Shown: one piece after another, positions 1-11,640 of the stretch
Layout: each line of letters starts with the position of its first letter
Position numbering within the stretch: position 1 is the first letter of the stretch
Origin: Symbiodinium natans
Taxonomy: Eukaryota > Sar > Dinophyceae > Suessiales > Symbiodiniaceae
Direction of reading: 5' to 3'
Assembly: GCA_905221605.1 (NCBI GenBank)
Contig: CAJNDS010002156.1
Location: 1 to 64,000 of the forward strand
DNA: 64,000 nucleotides
Notes under the pieces: model-generated
Databases searched by the model: none
Told to the model about the DNA's origin: nothing
Seen by the model: only the letters and a program-made list of their open reading frames with translations
Made by a program: the position numbers and the translations under genes

Positions 1-620
1 CAAATTTTCGAATATTCTGAACGAAATCATCTAAAAGTAAGACGCCTCACTTTTTATAACTAAATCAACCAAAACACTCTGGCTTGAAAACTAAAACTTT
101 CTAGCTTCAAAAACACCATACCGACCGCCAACGTGAAAAAGAAAATAATTTTTCCATGCATCTCTGAAACTCAGGTCGCTGCATCTGCTATCTTGCGGTA
201 GATGTTTGTCTGTTAAAAGATTGTTGATCCTGCAGAACTGTGTTGAAAGCGTGCAGAAATCAGCAATTTTTGAAAATTGTTTGCTTCGTAGGAACGTCTG
301 ATGGCGATTTTGGCATTTTAAAGCTCATCTTGTGACGGTGAGACGCTGTACAAGCTGGCGCGCGCATCCAAGCTTGCGGAGAACTTCTCAACCTGGCCGT
401 GCCAGCAAATGAGCAGAACCAGTACCTCGCAACATTAAGCCTCAGTGCCACAGCCTTTTGCATGGAAGTGATAGGAAGAAAAACGCTTAACCAACTTGTT
501 GCCTTCCTAACACGCATCACAGAACCCTCGAGGGTACTGCTATCATCTGACTCTCGACCTGGGTACCGTTCTTGGGCACCGCTCCATGATTCGGCTGCTC
601 AAAGACCAACGCTGATGTGA
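1..620. other. AT-rich stretch without a recognisable gene
   Basis: The first 250 bases are clearly more AT-rich than the rest of the window. Only short overlapping reading frames on both strands are present, none with convincing protein character. No telomeric unit or inverted-repeat element was seen here. Confidence 0.5.
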
Positions 621-971
621 TCAAGGACCAACGCTGATGCAAGTGGTCTCTGTCAAAGCTTGAAGCATAGGAACACACGCAGAAGTGGGAAAACACTGTT
701 TCTCGCTTACAACAGCAACCATTTTGGAACTGCGGAGGAAACCCTGTGCCTTAGGCCACTGGGAGTAAAACCGCCGTATTGCAAAAAAGCTGACACATGC
801 TGAAACACATGCTGAAACTCCCCTTGAACCAGCGGAACAAATGCCGTGGAGCCAGGAGTGCCAGCAGGAAACAATTGCGTCTTCTACCCCCCTTCTCGGT
901 GCAGTTGAGCGTCCAGGCCTTTGCCAGACCAACAACCTGCATCTCACTGTGTCCAAGCAGACACACTTACT

Positions 972-2638
972 TGATACTCAACGGCTCCAGACTGGGCCCC
1001 TGCTGCAGTGCCTGTGCGAGGGTGCCCTGGACGATGGGAGAACCCCAAGGCTGTCCACGCAATGTTGGGTTCAGCTTCACGCATGATCCACCGCCAGGTA
1101 AGGCTTCACCCAGCAAGGCCCCTCGCAGCATGTCAAACGTTTCCTTTTGAGCAACGGCATTCTGGAAAAGGTCTTCCAACTGTAAGTAGCAAAGGCAAAG
1201 CGACATCAAACCTGCAACGAAAAGTGATGCAACGTTCGTTGTCATGGCTCCACGCGCAAGTGCGAGTCCAGCATGCACTGCACGCTCAGCACGCGCGTAA
1301 GCAAGCGCAGTGACTGGCACAACAAATCCCAGGCGCAGCAGCTTCTGGGATAGCTGCGAGCCGGAGTCTGCCATCTGCTTCTGCGCTGCAACGAAGGCAC
1401 TGACGAACATGTCTTTCAGGTGGACCAACCTTCTGCCCGAAGAACAAATGCCCCAGCTGACCACAGCTACACTCGCCCACGCCGACACGGTAGGCAACCT
1501 AGTGGCCATGTTGGCAGCCTTGGCCTTGGCAGTGCTCATACTGTCACGCAACTTGTGACGCAACTTGTGACCCGTTGTCTTCACCAAGCCTGCACACACG
1601 AGGAGCTTGCTGCTGGAAGCTGAACCTGCAGAACTCAAGCAGGCAAGCAATGCAATGGCCATGGCTTTTGTTGTTCGAGCAACCTTGGAGTGACTGTCAA
1701 GTTCCGACCAACACGATCCCGCACCAAGCGCGGCCAATCCCACTAAGGCAAAGCATGCATAGGCCAGGTCTGCTGTGGTTTGCAAAGTAAGGTAAAGCTG
1801 CGCAACGATTTCTGTTGGCAAACCAGCGTTGTAACACCAAGCGAAGTACAGGCGCTTTGAAGCTGCTGCCAAGTGATGCGCAAAGGCAACTACCGTCAAA
1901 CTCACCAATACTGACGAAAGCAAAGCCAATGCCAAGAGAGGCCGCAGGAAATGGACTGAGCGCAAGCTCAATGCCGCTGCCAAGCAAGCGACAAAAGGCA
2001 AGGCGAGGCCGATGGCACCAGCGCGCTGCAACTGCAGATTGACACTGACGCCGTTGTGCAGAAGGTGCGCATCAGCACATCCGAACGCCTTGGTGCACCA
2101 ATGGTGCTCGGCTGCGTAAAACGTGAAAGCCACTGCAGATGAGCAATACTGGCGATGCATGGAGCCGCAATCTGCGCTCTCGGCTGACACTGCTGCATGT
2201 TCGTGGCAACTAGGCCCGAAGGCAAGCTCGCTGCAATTGCACAAAGTTGGGCTCAGGTCCGGCAAGCAGCCAAAGTAGGACTCCACAGCAGTCAGTTTGC
2301 TCCTCTGACTCTGATAAGTGACGAGTCGTACCACATGTGCCGTTCATGGGCACCGAGCTGTCATGGCATGTGAAAGGGCAATCCCAAATGTCGTCATCCG
2401 CATCATCCACGAACACGCCGTTCTCTGGGATGAACTCCGCGCACCGCTCAGGCCCATCAGCAACCTTCGAAGAAATGCCGCTGGCTGGGCTAAAATCCTT
2501 CTGGAGCTGAGGATACACATCTTCCATCTCGTCATCCCGACGCTGGCGCACCATCTCATCCATCTGGGCGTTCACTGGTTTGAGGTTGACGCGAAACACG
2601 CGTGGAAACCCTTTGATCATGCAGCCAAAGGGCCACAC
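972..2638 (-). CDS. Multi-pass membrane protein, family not recognised
   Basis: Two overlapping minus-strand frames appear to be exons of one gene. The upstream one (2638 to about 2240) encodes a hydrophilic, acidic segment with Cys-containing stretches. The downstream one (about 2334 to 972) starts with a Cys-rich part resembling an EGF-like or receptor-type extracellular segment (Cys spacing in CNCSELAFGPSC), then about seven hydrophobic segments, including LALPFVACLAAALSL, LALLSSVLVSLTVVAFAHHL and VASLFVAGLMSLCLCYL. The two frames are offset by one base, so a short intron is needed; TTGCAG ending near 2236 is a plausible acceptor. The in-frame stop at 967-969 lies just inside a perfect GTAAGT donor (971-966), so the coding region probably continues at lower coordinates, into 621-950. 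Neither annotated start is an ATG, so the true start lies upstream or in an earlier exon. It follows the gene at 2646-4788 on the same strand. Function unknown. Confidence 0.65.
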
Positions 2639-2645
2639 CGTGTAG

Positions 2646-4788
2646 CTAGCTAGCCTCCTTGGTTAACCAGCACTGCTTATGCGCACCCCAAGAGCCGGTG
2701 GAGTCTGCTGTGCCAGAGCAATCGACATCCGTGGCCGTGACACCACAAGAGGTTTTCGTGAAAGGGCTAGTGCCCAGAAAGCTTTCGCAGCTCGGACAAG
2801 ACTTGCAGAAACTGAACGGCCCTGAAGAGGCCAAGCTGTTCTCACAACTCTCCGGAGAACTCCGCCAGCTGCTCATGGAGAAGGAGCCAGAGCTGTGCAT
2901 GAGGTCAGTGTCCCAGCAACTTCCACTACTAGCATGCCAGGAATCGCAAGAACCGCATCGGCTACTGTAGCTCCAAGGACTGCAACTTTCCAGCGAAGGG
3001 CACGAAGAAGACATTTCCTGCGAGTCGACAACGGAACACGACTCGCTCTTGGAGTGTGGCGGCGATTGCCCTGACGAAAGAGTTGAGCTGACAATCTCTG
3101 GCCATTCAACCCGACCAACTTGCCAGAGCTGCTTCGAGGCCGAATCTTGTAGTGTTTCTCCACTGCGGGGAATCAAGTGCACGGTCGATTTTGAGTCCCC
3201 TTGCTGCTTTTGCGTAGCACAAGATGTGCATAGCTCCGTCCGCGATTCACATGAACCACCAATCTTCTGTGTATTGCAAGATGCCCTGCGAGGACATCCG
3301 TCCTGCACAGAAGAGCCCACGCACACCTCTGGGATGCGGTCGCCAGGGTCTGCATTCTCAGCATGTGCCGCCAGTCGCCGAGTCACCCGAAATTCGGCTG
3401 GCCGTGGCATGTTGATGATCTGCTTGCCGTTGTAGGCGAAGCGGTCACCATCCCAGGAGTAGCTCACTGGGTCCAGCCCAAATATCTCCATGCTGCCATT
3501 GCACTCAAGGTCCGAGTCGCCTAGCTTGTACTCAAAGGTCACCTCGGCCTCCCTGACATAGGTCCTCCATTCTTCCTCGCTGCCCGAAATTTCTGCCGAA
3601 GGGTCCTTGACGTCCAACAATAGCTTGAAAGCAATCGTGCCGTTACTGTCGCATCGAAGAGTGGGCACTAAGCTAGTCTCCTCAAAACACTGCTGCAACA
3701 CGGATTGCACTTCACTGCTTGGACGGCCTTCGTAAAAGCAACTTGCCAGCCGCTCAGCTGCCTTCTGAGTGTTCCTGACTTTCTTCATCGCATTGTAGGC
3801 GCTTCTGATCCTGCGCACACTGTCTTCCATCATGGTTTGATTTGACTTGCTGCCTAGGTCGCGTGGCACCCGCGTACCAGGATTGGCCACAGCTTTCTGA
3901 TGGTTCTTGATTGCGCGTCGTCTTGCAATCTTGCCGGTGTTCCGCGCAAGCTTCTTCAAGGCGTTGCGGAGCATGTACGCCACGACACGTCTGACAAACA
4001 TCGGGATGGCAAGGCGACGCCTCTGCATGTGATCCTGCAACCAGTTTTCAGCCAAGGGGACATCATCAGATGCGCCCTGTCCACCAAAGCGTGTGAGCAG
4101 GCGCCGGTAGAGCCAAAGCACATTTTGATTGGGAGAGCTGGCAAAGTACAAGTGCGGGCTGACAGCAGCATTCCAAAGGTCTTGAGCAAAGTGATGGCAA
4201 TTCCACTCCAAGGCATGGTAGCCGACACGTTCAGGGCTTTGCTCTTGTGCACGCACAAGCCAATCGGTGAAGTTCAAATCAGGACGGAGGTCTGAGAAAG
4301 TCGCAGTGAGGAAGACCTCTCCGTCATCCGGAGACCTGAAGGCACACGTGCGGTCCTCCAGGTTGGGGCAAAGGTGCACCCAATAGTTGCTCTTCTCCAC
4401 GCGGTAGGTCAACAATTGCCCTGCTTTCTCAAAGTCAGCCGTGCTGACTGTGGGAGCCGCCAAAGATGTCAGCCGGGTGAAATCGACTGACCCGCTGCGT
4501 GTGCCACTCAAGCGAAACTAGCCTTGATGGTTGCGGAAAGCTTGGCTGACCACGGATGAAAGGCATCACGGTCGCACAGCCTCTGCTGTTGCAGGGCAGA
4601 TCTTGCTGCAACTGCCGCGACATGCCGCGGAGCACACGGTGCCGTGCCGAATCTGCTGGTAATTCCATGCCGACAAAACGTGCGGAAAAAATCGCGGCCT
4701 CTGTGCCAAGAAGACCCCAGGTTAGCCACGTAAAGCCAACGACTGCGGCTGCGAACGTGAGCAGTCGAACATGCCGGCCCTCTGCCAT
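2646..4788 (-). CDS. Signal-anchored protein with an NCHHF thiol-hydrolase-like motif
   Basis: A first exon starts at a true ATG (4788) and encodes a hydrophobic segment at residues 9-30, which fits a signal anchor. The main exon (about 4515 to 2646, about 620 codons) opens right after an in-frame TAG. TAG itself, or the AG a few bases later, is a likely splice acceptor, so the TTG at 4511 is not a real start. In the main exon, residues near 100-110 read LEWNCHHFAQDLWNA. An Asn-Cys pair followed by His/Phe and an amphipathic helix recalls the active-site helix of permuted NlpC/P60-type enzymes (LRAT-like, NCEHF) or PPPDE peptidases. That link is inference from one motif only. After a basic middle section the last 170 residues are dominated by Ser and Cys, with many SC pairs, and look low-complexity. 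The reading frame ends at TAG 2646. A GC just before it could be a non-canonical donor, so this may even be one gene with 972-2638. Confidence 0.65.
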
Positions 4789-4849
4789 GGCGCTGTTGCA
4801 GTATCCACATGAGACACTTGCCTGGGGTCGGACTGATCACTTCTGAGCC

Positions 4850-5864
4850 TCATCAGTGTGTGCCATGCTGCTAACCTCTCACTTGCATCAGCGAAAAGAA
4901 ACGGAAGAAACACATGCCAAGTCAACCAAGTCCTCCAGCACAGCTTCTGCCGCGGTCCTCAATAAGGAGGCCGGAGTTCAGTTCCAGCAAGTTTGGACAT
5001 GAACTTAAGCTTGCTGGGGTCGTGTGCAATGTCTGTGTGAACTCCACAAACGAGCAGTGCCGCAAAAATGGTACTCCATGTCAAGGCTGCTGACACGAGA
5101 CACAAGAATCCTCACATTGCTGAGGGTTTGGCCGCTTCGTGGTAAGCAGCCAGCACAACCTGCGGCTCATGTCATTAGCTCCTTGTGCTGATGCACTTTC
5201 GAACTGAAGACGCCAGCATGGCCAAGCCTGCCAAACCTCTCCACCAGCATAAAACCAACCAAAGGCGTTGAACGACGAAGATGTGCAACAAGACTCCCGG
5301 TCATTTCAACTGCTAGAAGGCCTGTTGTCGCAAGCCCATCTGCACCAGAAGCTTTCAAACAGACTTACAACTATAGCGTTGTTTTTTCAGTCGCCCCAAA
5401 GCCACGGCACAGGGTCTTGGCCACTTTAAACCTTTACGTCTTTAAGGTTTTCAAGAGTTTTGCATCTTGCGAGGGGTCATAGGAGATTCATCATCGCCCC
5501 GATGTTTTGAACAAATCATCACCAAATCATCATTGATTCACCAAAAAAAGATCATAGACTCCCCAATAATAATGAGCATAATTGATTCTTTCTGGGTATG
5601 CATCGGAATTGCCAGCTGAAGTTGGGCAGGTAAGCATGTTGTGCAGTGTAGCTCGAAGTTGCTTCGTTTGGCTGCTACTGGTACTACGTCTGCACCATGC
5701 GCAAAGCTAATGGCTGCACAGTGCATCCTTCCACTTCCAGCATCTTCCAGCCTTCACTGCAGCAGAGGAATGGCGACGGCGACGGCCAGAATCAGAGCGG
5801 CAATCCCGAAGCCTCAGTGGCTAGGCGTTCTCGCAGCTCAATGAGCATTCGCGGCTGGGTTGAA
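4850..5864. other. No convincing gene
   Basis: Only small frames are present up to about 5690. The plus-strand frame 5697-5864, rich in Gln, Ser and Arg, runs into the inverted-repeat element at 5865 and may be an exon that ends at the GT two codons before it, but it is too short to be sure. Confidence 0.35.
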
Positions 5865-5971
5865 CCCAAAGAGCCCAATCACTTAATTAAGGGATATTCC
5901 TTAAATCATCATAAGGATACTTTTATAATTTGAGCAATATTCCTTAGTTAAGGGCTATTGGGCTCTCTGGG
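5865..5971 (+). mobile_element. MITE family A, copy 1
   Basis: This is a 107-base element with terminal inverted repeats beginning CCCAAAGAGCCCAAT and ending ATTGGGCTCTCTGGG. Inside the termini lies a second palindromic zone (TTAATTAAGG / CCTTAGTTAAGG) and an AAGGAT core. The same architecture recurs at 14943, 42533, 49212 and 62053. No transposase is encoded, so it is non-autonomous. Confidence 0.9.
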
Positions 5972-6106
5972 AAGTGGACAAGCTGCTGGCAACATGCTGA
6001 GGCTCTTACTGGACTCACTGGTCTCAGGGACTTGACGCTTGCAAGCATGGGGACACTGGGAGGGGTAGCTGTTCCAAGAATGGGACACTCGTCAATGCTT
6101 GTTGGG

Positions 6107-6240
6107 TCCCCCCCCCCCCCCCAATATTAAACTCCCCCTAAGCCTAAGATTAAATATCCCCCATGATAGTTATGTTGTAGTAAATAGGGCGGGGGTTTTA
6201 ATATTAGGGGGTAGGGGGGTTTAATATTGAGGGGATTAGA
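6107..6240. repeat. Poly-C tract and AATATTAAAC inverted repeat
   Basis: A run of about 14 C is followed by AATATTAAACTCCCCC. The mirror form GGGGGTTTTAATATT and a second GGGTTTAATATTGAGGGG follow within 110 bases. It resembles a degenerate inverted-repeat element, but no second copy was seen in the window. Confidence 0.5.
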
Positions 6241-6473
6241 CTCTTCCACGTCCTCTTCCGTGGCTCAGCGCGCGGCAGGCTGCGACAGGTCCCTTGGAAG
6301 GTCCCTTGGGAAACTCCTGGCTGGGAGCAGCCGGTGTTTCTGAGCTACGAAAGTTCAAAAGCAACATGACCGTTGTTTCAGGTGCTCTTTGTTCGTGCTT
6401 TTTTCTCTACACTTTTCAGTGCCTCCTTCTCTTTACAACATCGAACGATTCAAAAATAGAACTCAAGGGGAAC

Positions 6474-6614
6474 ATGGCTTCGCGGCGGCGATCTGCTTTG
6501 GATTTGGTGCTAGATGCATGTCTTGCTGAGCCGGGCTTTGGTGACTTTTATGAGTCCCTCGCTGCTACGCCGGCTGGTTTTAGGCCTAGTCCGGGCTTTT
6601 CCAACGCTCGATGA
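6474..6614 (+). CDS. Short coding exon or small protein, not recognised
   Basis: A 46-codon frame begins MASRRRSALDLVLDACLAE and ends at TGA 6612-6614. The composition (Asp/Leu helix, then aromatic and Gly/Pro residues) is protein-like and the ATG follows an AG within a few bases. It could be a small gene or a last exon. The first telomeric array begins 39 bases after the stop. Confidence 0.45.
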   Translation: MASRRRSALDLVLDACLAEPGFGDFYESLAATPAGFRPSPGFSNAR

Positions 6615-6652
6615 AGTGCTTGACTAGTGAATGCTCGGACTTGAGATGCTGA

Positions 6653-6720
6653 ACCCTAAACCCTAAACCCTAAACCCTAAACCCTAAACCCTAAACCCTA
6701 AACCCTAAACCCCAAGCCCC
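6653..6720 (+). repeat. Telomeric array, CCCTAAA orientation
   Basis: About nine units, nearly perfect, decaying to CCCCAAG at the right edge. It faces a TTTAGGG array 97 bases away. Confidence 0.97.
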
Positions 6721-6817
6721 AAGGTTTTGTGAAAGGATCTCCTGGGCCTCCTTGAAAGAGCTGGAGGTTCCCTTCGGCTGCTCTACAGGATCAGGTCCTT
6801 GCAGGGTCGACTCAGTT

Positions 6818-6943
6818 GGGGGTTTGGGTTTAGGGTTTAGGGTTTAGGGTTTAGGGTTTAGGGTTTAGGGTTTAGGGTTTAGGGTTTAGGGTTTAGGGTT
6901 TAGGGTTTAGGGTTTAGGGTTTAGGGTTTAGGGTTTAGGGTAT
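6818..6943 (+). repeat. Telomeric array, TTTAGGG orientation
   Basis: About 17 almost perfect units, one of the longest arrays here. Its right edge runs directly into the terminal repeat of a family B element. Confidence 0.97.
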
Positions 6944-6944
6944 T

Positions 6945-7038
6945 GGGGGTTTCCGAAATTAGGGACACCTTATGGCTGTCCATATAAGGAATCCTACTGT
7001 TTGGGGGGTTGTTTTAGGGGTTCCTTTTTTGGTAAACT
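6945..7038 (+). mobile_element. MITE family B, copy 1
   Basis: The left terminus GGGGGTTTCCGAAATTAGGG and the core AAGGAATCCTACTGTTTGGG match the other family B copies. The right terminus is decayed but retains GGTAAACTC, compared with CGTAAACCCCC in better copies. Confidence 0.75.
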
Positions 7039-9900
7039 CTCAGTGAGGCGCAGTTAGACCAAGTTCGTTCACTGCACTTTGTACCGTGGCCAGGACGAGG
7101 GCGGAATACAAGTGCCCGACATATTTGAACTGCACCAAATTCTGTTGCGTAGGACAGTCTCTGGGACTCCCCGTCCCCTCCCCCCGTCCCCCGTCCCCCG
7201 TCCCCCCCCCCCCCCCCCCCCCCCCCCCAACGTCGGGGACTCACCCACCATACGCAGCTTTGGACACGAAAAAATGTCCTAAACTTCCGCAAGGCCAGGC
7301 ATCCTGAACCCAACGGTCCGGGTAGACGGCAGTAGCGTTATTTGTGTCACTTCCCTCTGAAAGTCACTGACCGGAGCGTATGCTCCTCCACAATGTGGAC
7401 TTCACAGCACTTCGCACCTAGACTTCGATACACCTAGACTTCGAAACCCCAAAACAACACTGATCTCAGCTTCTTCTGCGGCCAAAGGCAGGGCTCGCAG
7501 TCTCGGAATGAACCGGAGTTACGCTGTGGCAGGCTCCCGGCTCGGATGTCTTTCAAAAAAAAAGTATGAGGGGCTTAGGTAGGGTTGGTCTTCTCAAGGT
7601 TGGCTGTTGAAGCGGTTGAAAACTCCATTAGAAGGCTACATGTTGAGAGTGCTTAGGATTACATCGCACTAGAATGCCGCCTTTTGCCATGTGTACTCCC
7701 ACCCAGCGGTCCGTATGTGCGCGGATGCTTGGTGGTGAGAATTCTTTGCTCATCCAGATGCGCGGATGCCTGCAGCAATGAGCTTTGACGTGAAGATGCT
7801 TCTGTGCATGGCAGACTTGAGATCAGGCTTTAAAAATCCCACGGGCCTATAGAGGACCTCTAGTGGGAAGCAAACTCGTCTGCAATTCGAATACAAGCTT
7901 CAGTCACGAGCAACGCGAGAACACCGGACGCGAATCACAAGACAACATGGAGTGCATACAGAGTAACTGATCACCAATAGTGAGCAAGTGAACATAACAG
8001 CCATTTTGCCTGCTCCAGCATGTCCGGTTGCGCACCTCAGGTACAGCAGCAGCAGCAGTATTGGAGCACAAGCTAGCGCAGCAGCAACGTAATTGACAGT
8101 GTGGATCCGTGTGGTACGCCCCTCGGTAATAGAAATAGCATCACCCCCCCCATGCGGCCGTGCCCATAAAGCCTGATGGGGCCCGATTCTTCATGCCTCC
8201 TTGGGAAAAGCTTTGTGAGCTGTGCGTCTGTTCGTCCTGGTGCTTGTGTCTTGCATTGTGGTGCGGTGCCCTGGCAAGCTTAAGCTAAACTTCTGCAGTT
8301 GCCATGAGACCTCTTGACACCTCTCATTAGTGTTAATGGTGAACCTCTCGCGCATCTTCCGTAGCGTGGGTGCCAGGGCTTACGTGGGGCGTGCACATCT
8401 TCACGGGTTTCACGGTGCACAGCGGAATCCGGAAGGTTGACAAGATTTGACAGGAGCGCAGTTTTCGGAACTCTGTCAGGACGCAGGTGAACCAGAATTC
8501 TCAGTTTAGGAGGACGCATCCTTATTGCAAGCTGTGTGCGGCACCCAAGAAGAAACCAAGCCTTTCTCGTCCTTCTGCATGCTCCTGGAAAAATGCCGAG
8601 GCAGGGTTTTAGGAGGTTGACTTGAGCACGTCTCAGTCCCTGGACTCAGACGATGCAAGCACTTCTTGAACTGCTTAATAGGTACGTCTACTCTTGAAGC
8701 TTGACCCAAGAATAAAGACAGTCCAAGTAGAAGGAACCGATCAGCTGTTCAGCCTCGTCTTTCATGCAGTAGTCACCAAACCACAGTGGCAGCCTCGGCC
8801 GCACAATAGGCTCAAACCGAAAACTCGGCAATGTGGCTTTGGGCTGCCCTCTTTTGTACTCTGCGTTTCTTTTCCCCTTCTCAGCTCTTCAGGTCTAGCC
8901 GCCTAGCCGACATCAAGCATCTTGCTCTGCCTGCCCTTCCCTGCTGTCATGGAATGCGCTCTGGGCCCACAAGACCGACCAAGAGCCGGCCTGTCTCGGG
9001 TCGTGTCGGAGCCTACATGACAGTGAAGGCCCGTCAGTGAATCTCGTGCTGGTTTTCCACGGAACCTTCATAAACACCCTTCCAAAAAATTGGCCATACC
9101 GCAAAACCTATGTAGGATCACTGTGAATCCACCCAGGGCCATGTACCGTCTCCAAATAGACACCCAGGTCAGGGAAACCAACCCAGACCCGTGAAGACCC
9201 CCATGGATACCATGGACCCCACAAAAAACACTTTCGCCCAGAGTATGACAGCTGCCCTGTTCGGACTGCCGTAGACCCTACATGTCCCCATCCACAACCT
9301 CTCCGCTGCTTCCCCCCCACCATGTGAATCCCTAAACAAGAACTCCGAAAGATTGGGTAAACATGGGCAAACAGAGAAAGCAGTTCTTGCAAGGCATGAG
9401 CAGTAGATGCGACAACTACGAAACTTATAAAACCCGTCTCTCCCCCCCGCACCATCCGATGTAATGGTGCCAGTATTGAATCACCACCTTCAACGGACAC
9501 CTCACCTAAGCTCATGGCACTACGAAGCCCCGATGTCACACTCAAGCTTCTTTCTAGCTGATCTTGGCTATATGATGCCATCTGCAATGCCACCTGCAAA
9601 AGCGGCATCCCCTTTGTCGATGTTGTTCTAGGGCTGGGGCTCGACGTCCTGCAGCTTGCAGCAGGCCGGCTCTCAAAATGATGGTAAGGGGGGTGGGGCC
9701 CGAAAGGCCTCAAGGCCGTGCATGTTGCTAACAGCGACGGTGAGTAGTGGAGGCTGCCCTCTAAGCACCATCGCACACGGGTTCAGGGCCTCCCTGATAA
9801 AAAAACTTTCCGCTTGGAGGTATACGTGGGGGGGGCAGCTGTTTCCGCGCTGCAGGTTTGCGGGGCCTTGCCAAGGAAGATGTTGGATTTATGAGACCCT
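7039..9900. other. Stretch without a supported gene
   Basis: A poly-C run of about 27 bases sits at 7202-7228. The only longer frame is on the minus strand at 9108-9776 (222 codons), with ambiguous composition; see the rejected list. I see no telomeric array or inverted-repeat element between 7039 and 9900. Confidence 0.4.
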
Positions 9901-9918
9901 GGAACAAAGATGTCAGAT

Positions 9919-9964
9919 ACCCTAAACCCTGAATGAACCCTGAACCCCAAACTCTAAACCCTGG
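9919..9964 (+). repeat. Degenerate telomeric array, CCCTAAA orientation
   Basis: Four or five decayed units (CCCTGAA, CCCCAAA, CTCTAAA). A second small group of three units lies at 10080-10103. The sequence CCCTGGAACAAAGATGTCAG occurs on both sides (about 9896 and 9960) as a direct repeat around the array. Confidence 0.8.
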
Positions 9965-10103
9965 AACAAAGATGTCAGACCGAAGCCGGAAGGCGCTGTG
10001 TTCTGAGATGTCGCTCCTGTGGGGCATGGAAGCTTCTCCAAGGCAAGTCCAAACGGCTTCCACAGGAGCCACCTTGCCGCAAACCCTAAACCCTAAACCC
10101 TCA

Positions 10104-11614
10104 AGAGAGAATAAATAGAAATTGTATGTGGTATCATTCTGAGTTTTCCCAGGTTATTTGTCTAACCAGCTGACAAGCAGAGTTTACGTAAATTCATCCA
10201 CAGGACCTGGGAAGCCAAATGCTCAATTTACTTAAACCTCTCGGCCTTCCCACCCAAAGAGTCCCAGGAGGCCAGCCAGGGCCAGAAGACCCCAACAAAA
10301 ATATAAATTAGGTTCTCAAACAGAAACTTTCGTTCAAAACGTTTTTGGGACCCAAACCACTGTACAATTTCTATAAACCATGTGGGCTATTGAATGAAGC
10401 GAATACAGTCAGCATGCGACCCTCAGGATGCAGGACCCGTGCGTCGTAATAGGTTGCGGCATCAGGGTAGTAGGGCCTGGAGACTAACCTTTGAAGTGAA
10501 ACAGTGACTGCGCTTGGGATGGACACTAATCATGAATGAGTTGATACAGTATTCGGGCAGGCAGAATGCAGGGTTCACGTCTCCGGAAGGATTCGAACCT
10601 AGTCCTTGCTATGTGCACGATCTGCACGATCTGCACGATCTGCCGCTGCTGTTCACACGACCCTCAAGCTTGCGAGGAGAGTGCAGTAGCAATGCTTGCA
10701 GGGAGGGGCGCCTGGAGTATCATCCAGTGCCATTTGTACCCGTTCGGCGGCTGTCTTGGCAACCTCCTAGCCACAGAAAGTCTTTGAAATCTCTCAGGAT
10801 CAAAGCGGTAACCTCCTCTCCGAGCATCTACGCAGTCCTGGCAGAGCTGCTCCACAGCATGGCGGAACTCGATCTCAGATGTTGCGGCCACCACTTGGGG
10901 TCTGAGAGGTTGCGTGGAAATTGGGATGCTCGGCACCACTGAGCTAAGTGTTCGTACCGTTTAAGAAATCAGCAGGGGTCACGCATAGGCACTTCGAGAT
11001 GGGCTTCCCAAACTTGATTGAATGGCCCTGCAACATTCCATGAATCTGCCCCGCTTCAGGAGGAACACACTTAACAACACCCTACCAGCCTACCAGTGTC
11101 TGGCTGTCCGCTTCAGATCGTGCACAACTCCTCAAGCGGACCAATCGCAAATCACCTCTAGGCCAAGAGCTGGGCATTGCGTCTCAGAATGAGCACGCTG
11201 GCGACAACTGTTGCACGCACCCTGGGCTGAAAGGAAGGCCGTGTCCTCTGAAGCCCCGCGAACCAGAGAAACCCGGAGCCCCTCAGCCTTTGCAACTCTT
11301 CGGGCAGTCAAAGCCCTTGGGAGCCATACAAGGCTAACACACACACACACACACAGACAGACACCAAACGGCTGGAGCCTGCATCCGACGTCACCTCCGG
11401 AGCGGACTGTGCCAGGGCCTCACATAGGACATCCGGCTGTAGCTCTTTGTATAGTTCTTTGTGTGTAGATCTCTTTGTGTAGATCTCTTGGTTGTTTCTC
11501 TGGGTTAGGGATGTTGCAGCACGCTGCAGAGCCCTGAGCCGAGGTGCACAGGAAGCCGACTTGCAGGTCTCCCTTGGCCTTGCAGAGAGGCACAGGCGGG
11601 GGGAGGGGCCTAGG
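10104..11614. other. No supported gene; small tandem repeats
   Basis: A ten-base unit (GCACGATCT) is repeated three times at 10617-10645 and an (AC)n microsatellite lies at 11337-11355. Reading frames on both strands are short and mutually contradictory. No exon could be chained. Confidence 0.35.
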
Positions 11615-11640
11615 ATTTGGGGTTTAGGGTTTAGGGTTTC
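11615..11640 (+). repeat. Short telomeric array, TTTAGGG orientation
   Basis: Three units, the first degenerate (TTTGGGG). A similar three-unit array lies at 12218-12243. Confidence 0.85.

Noticed and set aside
6653-6943. Arrays as true chromosome ends or as fusion points of chromosomes or misassembled contigs
   Set aside because: There are more than 60 short arrays in both orientations with in-frame coding sequence continuing across many of them; neither real ends nor assembly joins would give this.
9108-9776. A 222-codon minus-strand frame
   Set aside because: The composition is ambiguous, several poly-C runs interrupt it, no start or splice context supports it, and no motif was recognised. 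Kept out of the gene list.
10575-10650. A tRNA on the minus strand suggested by GGTTCGAATCC
   Set aside because: The T-stem pairs at only three of five positions and no acceptor stem or anticodon arm could be found.
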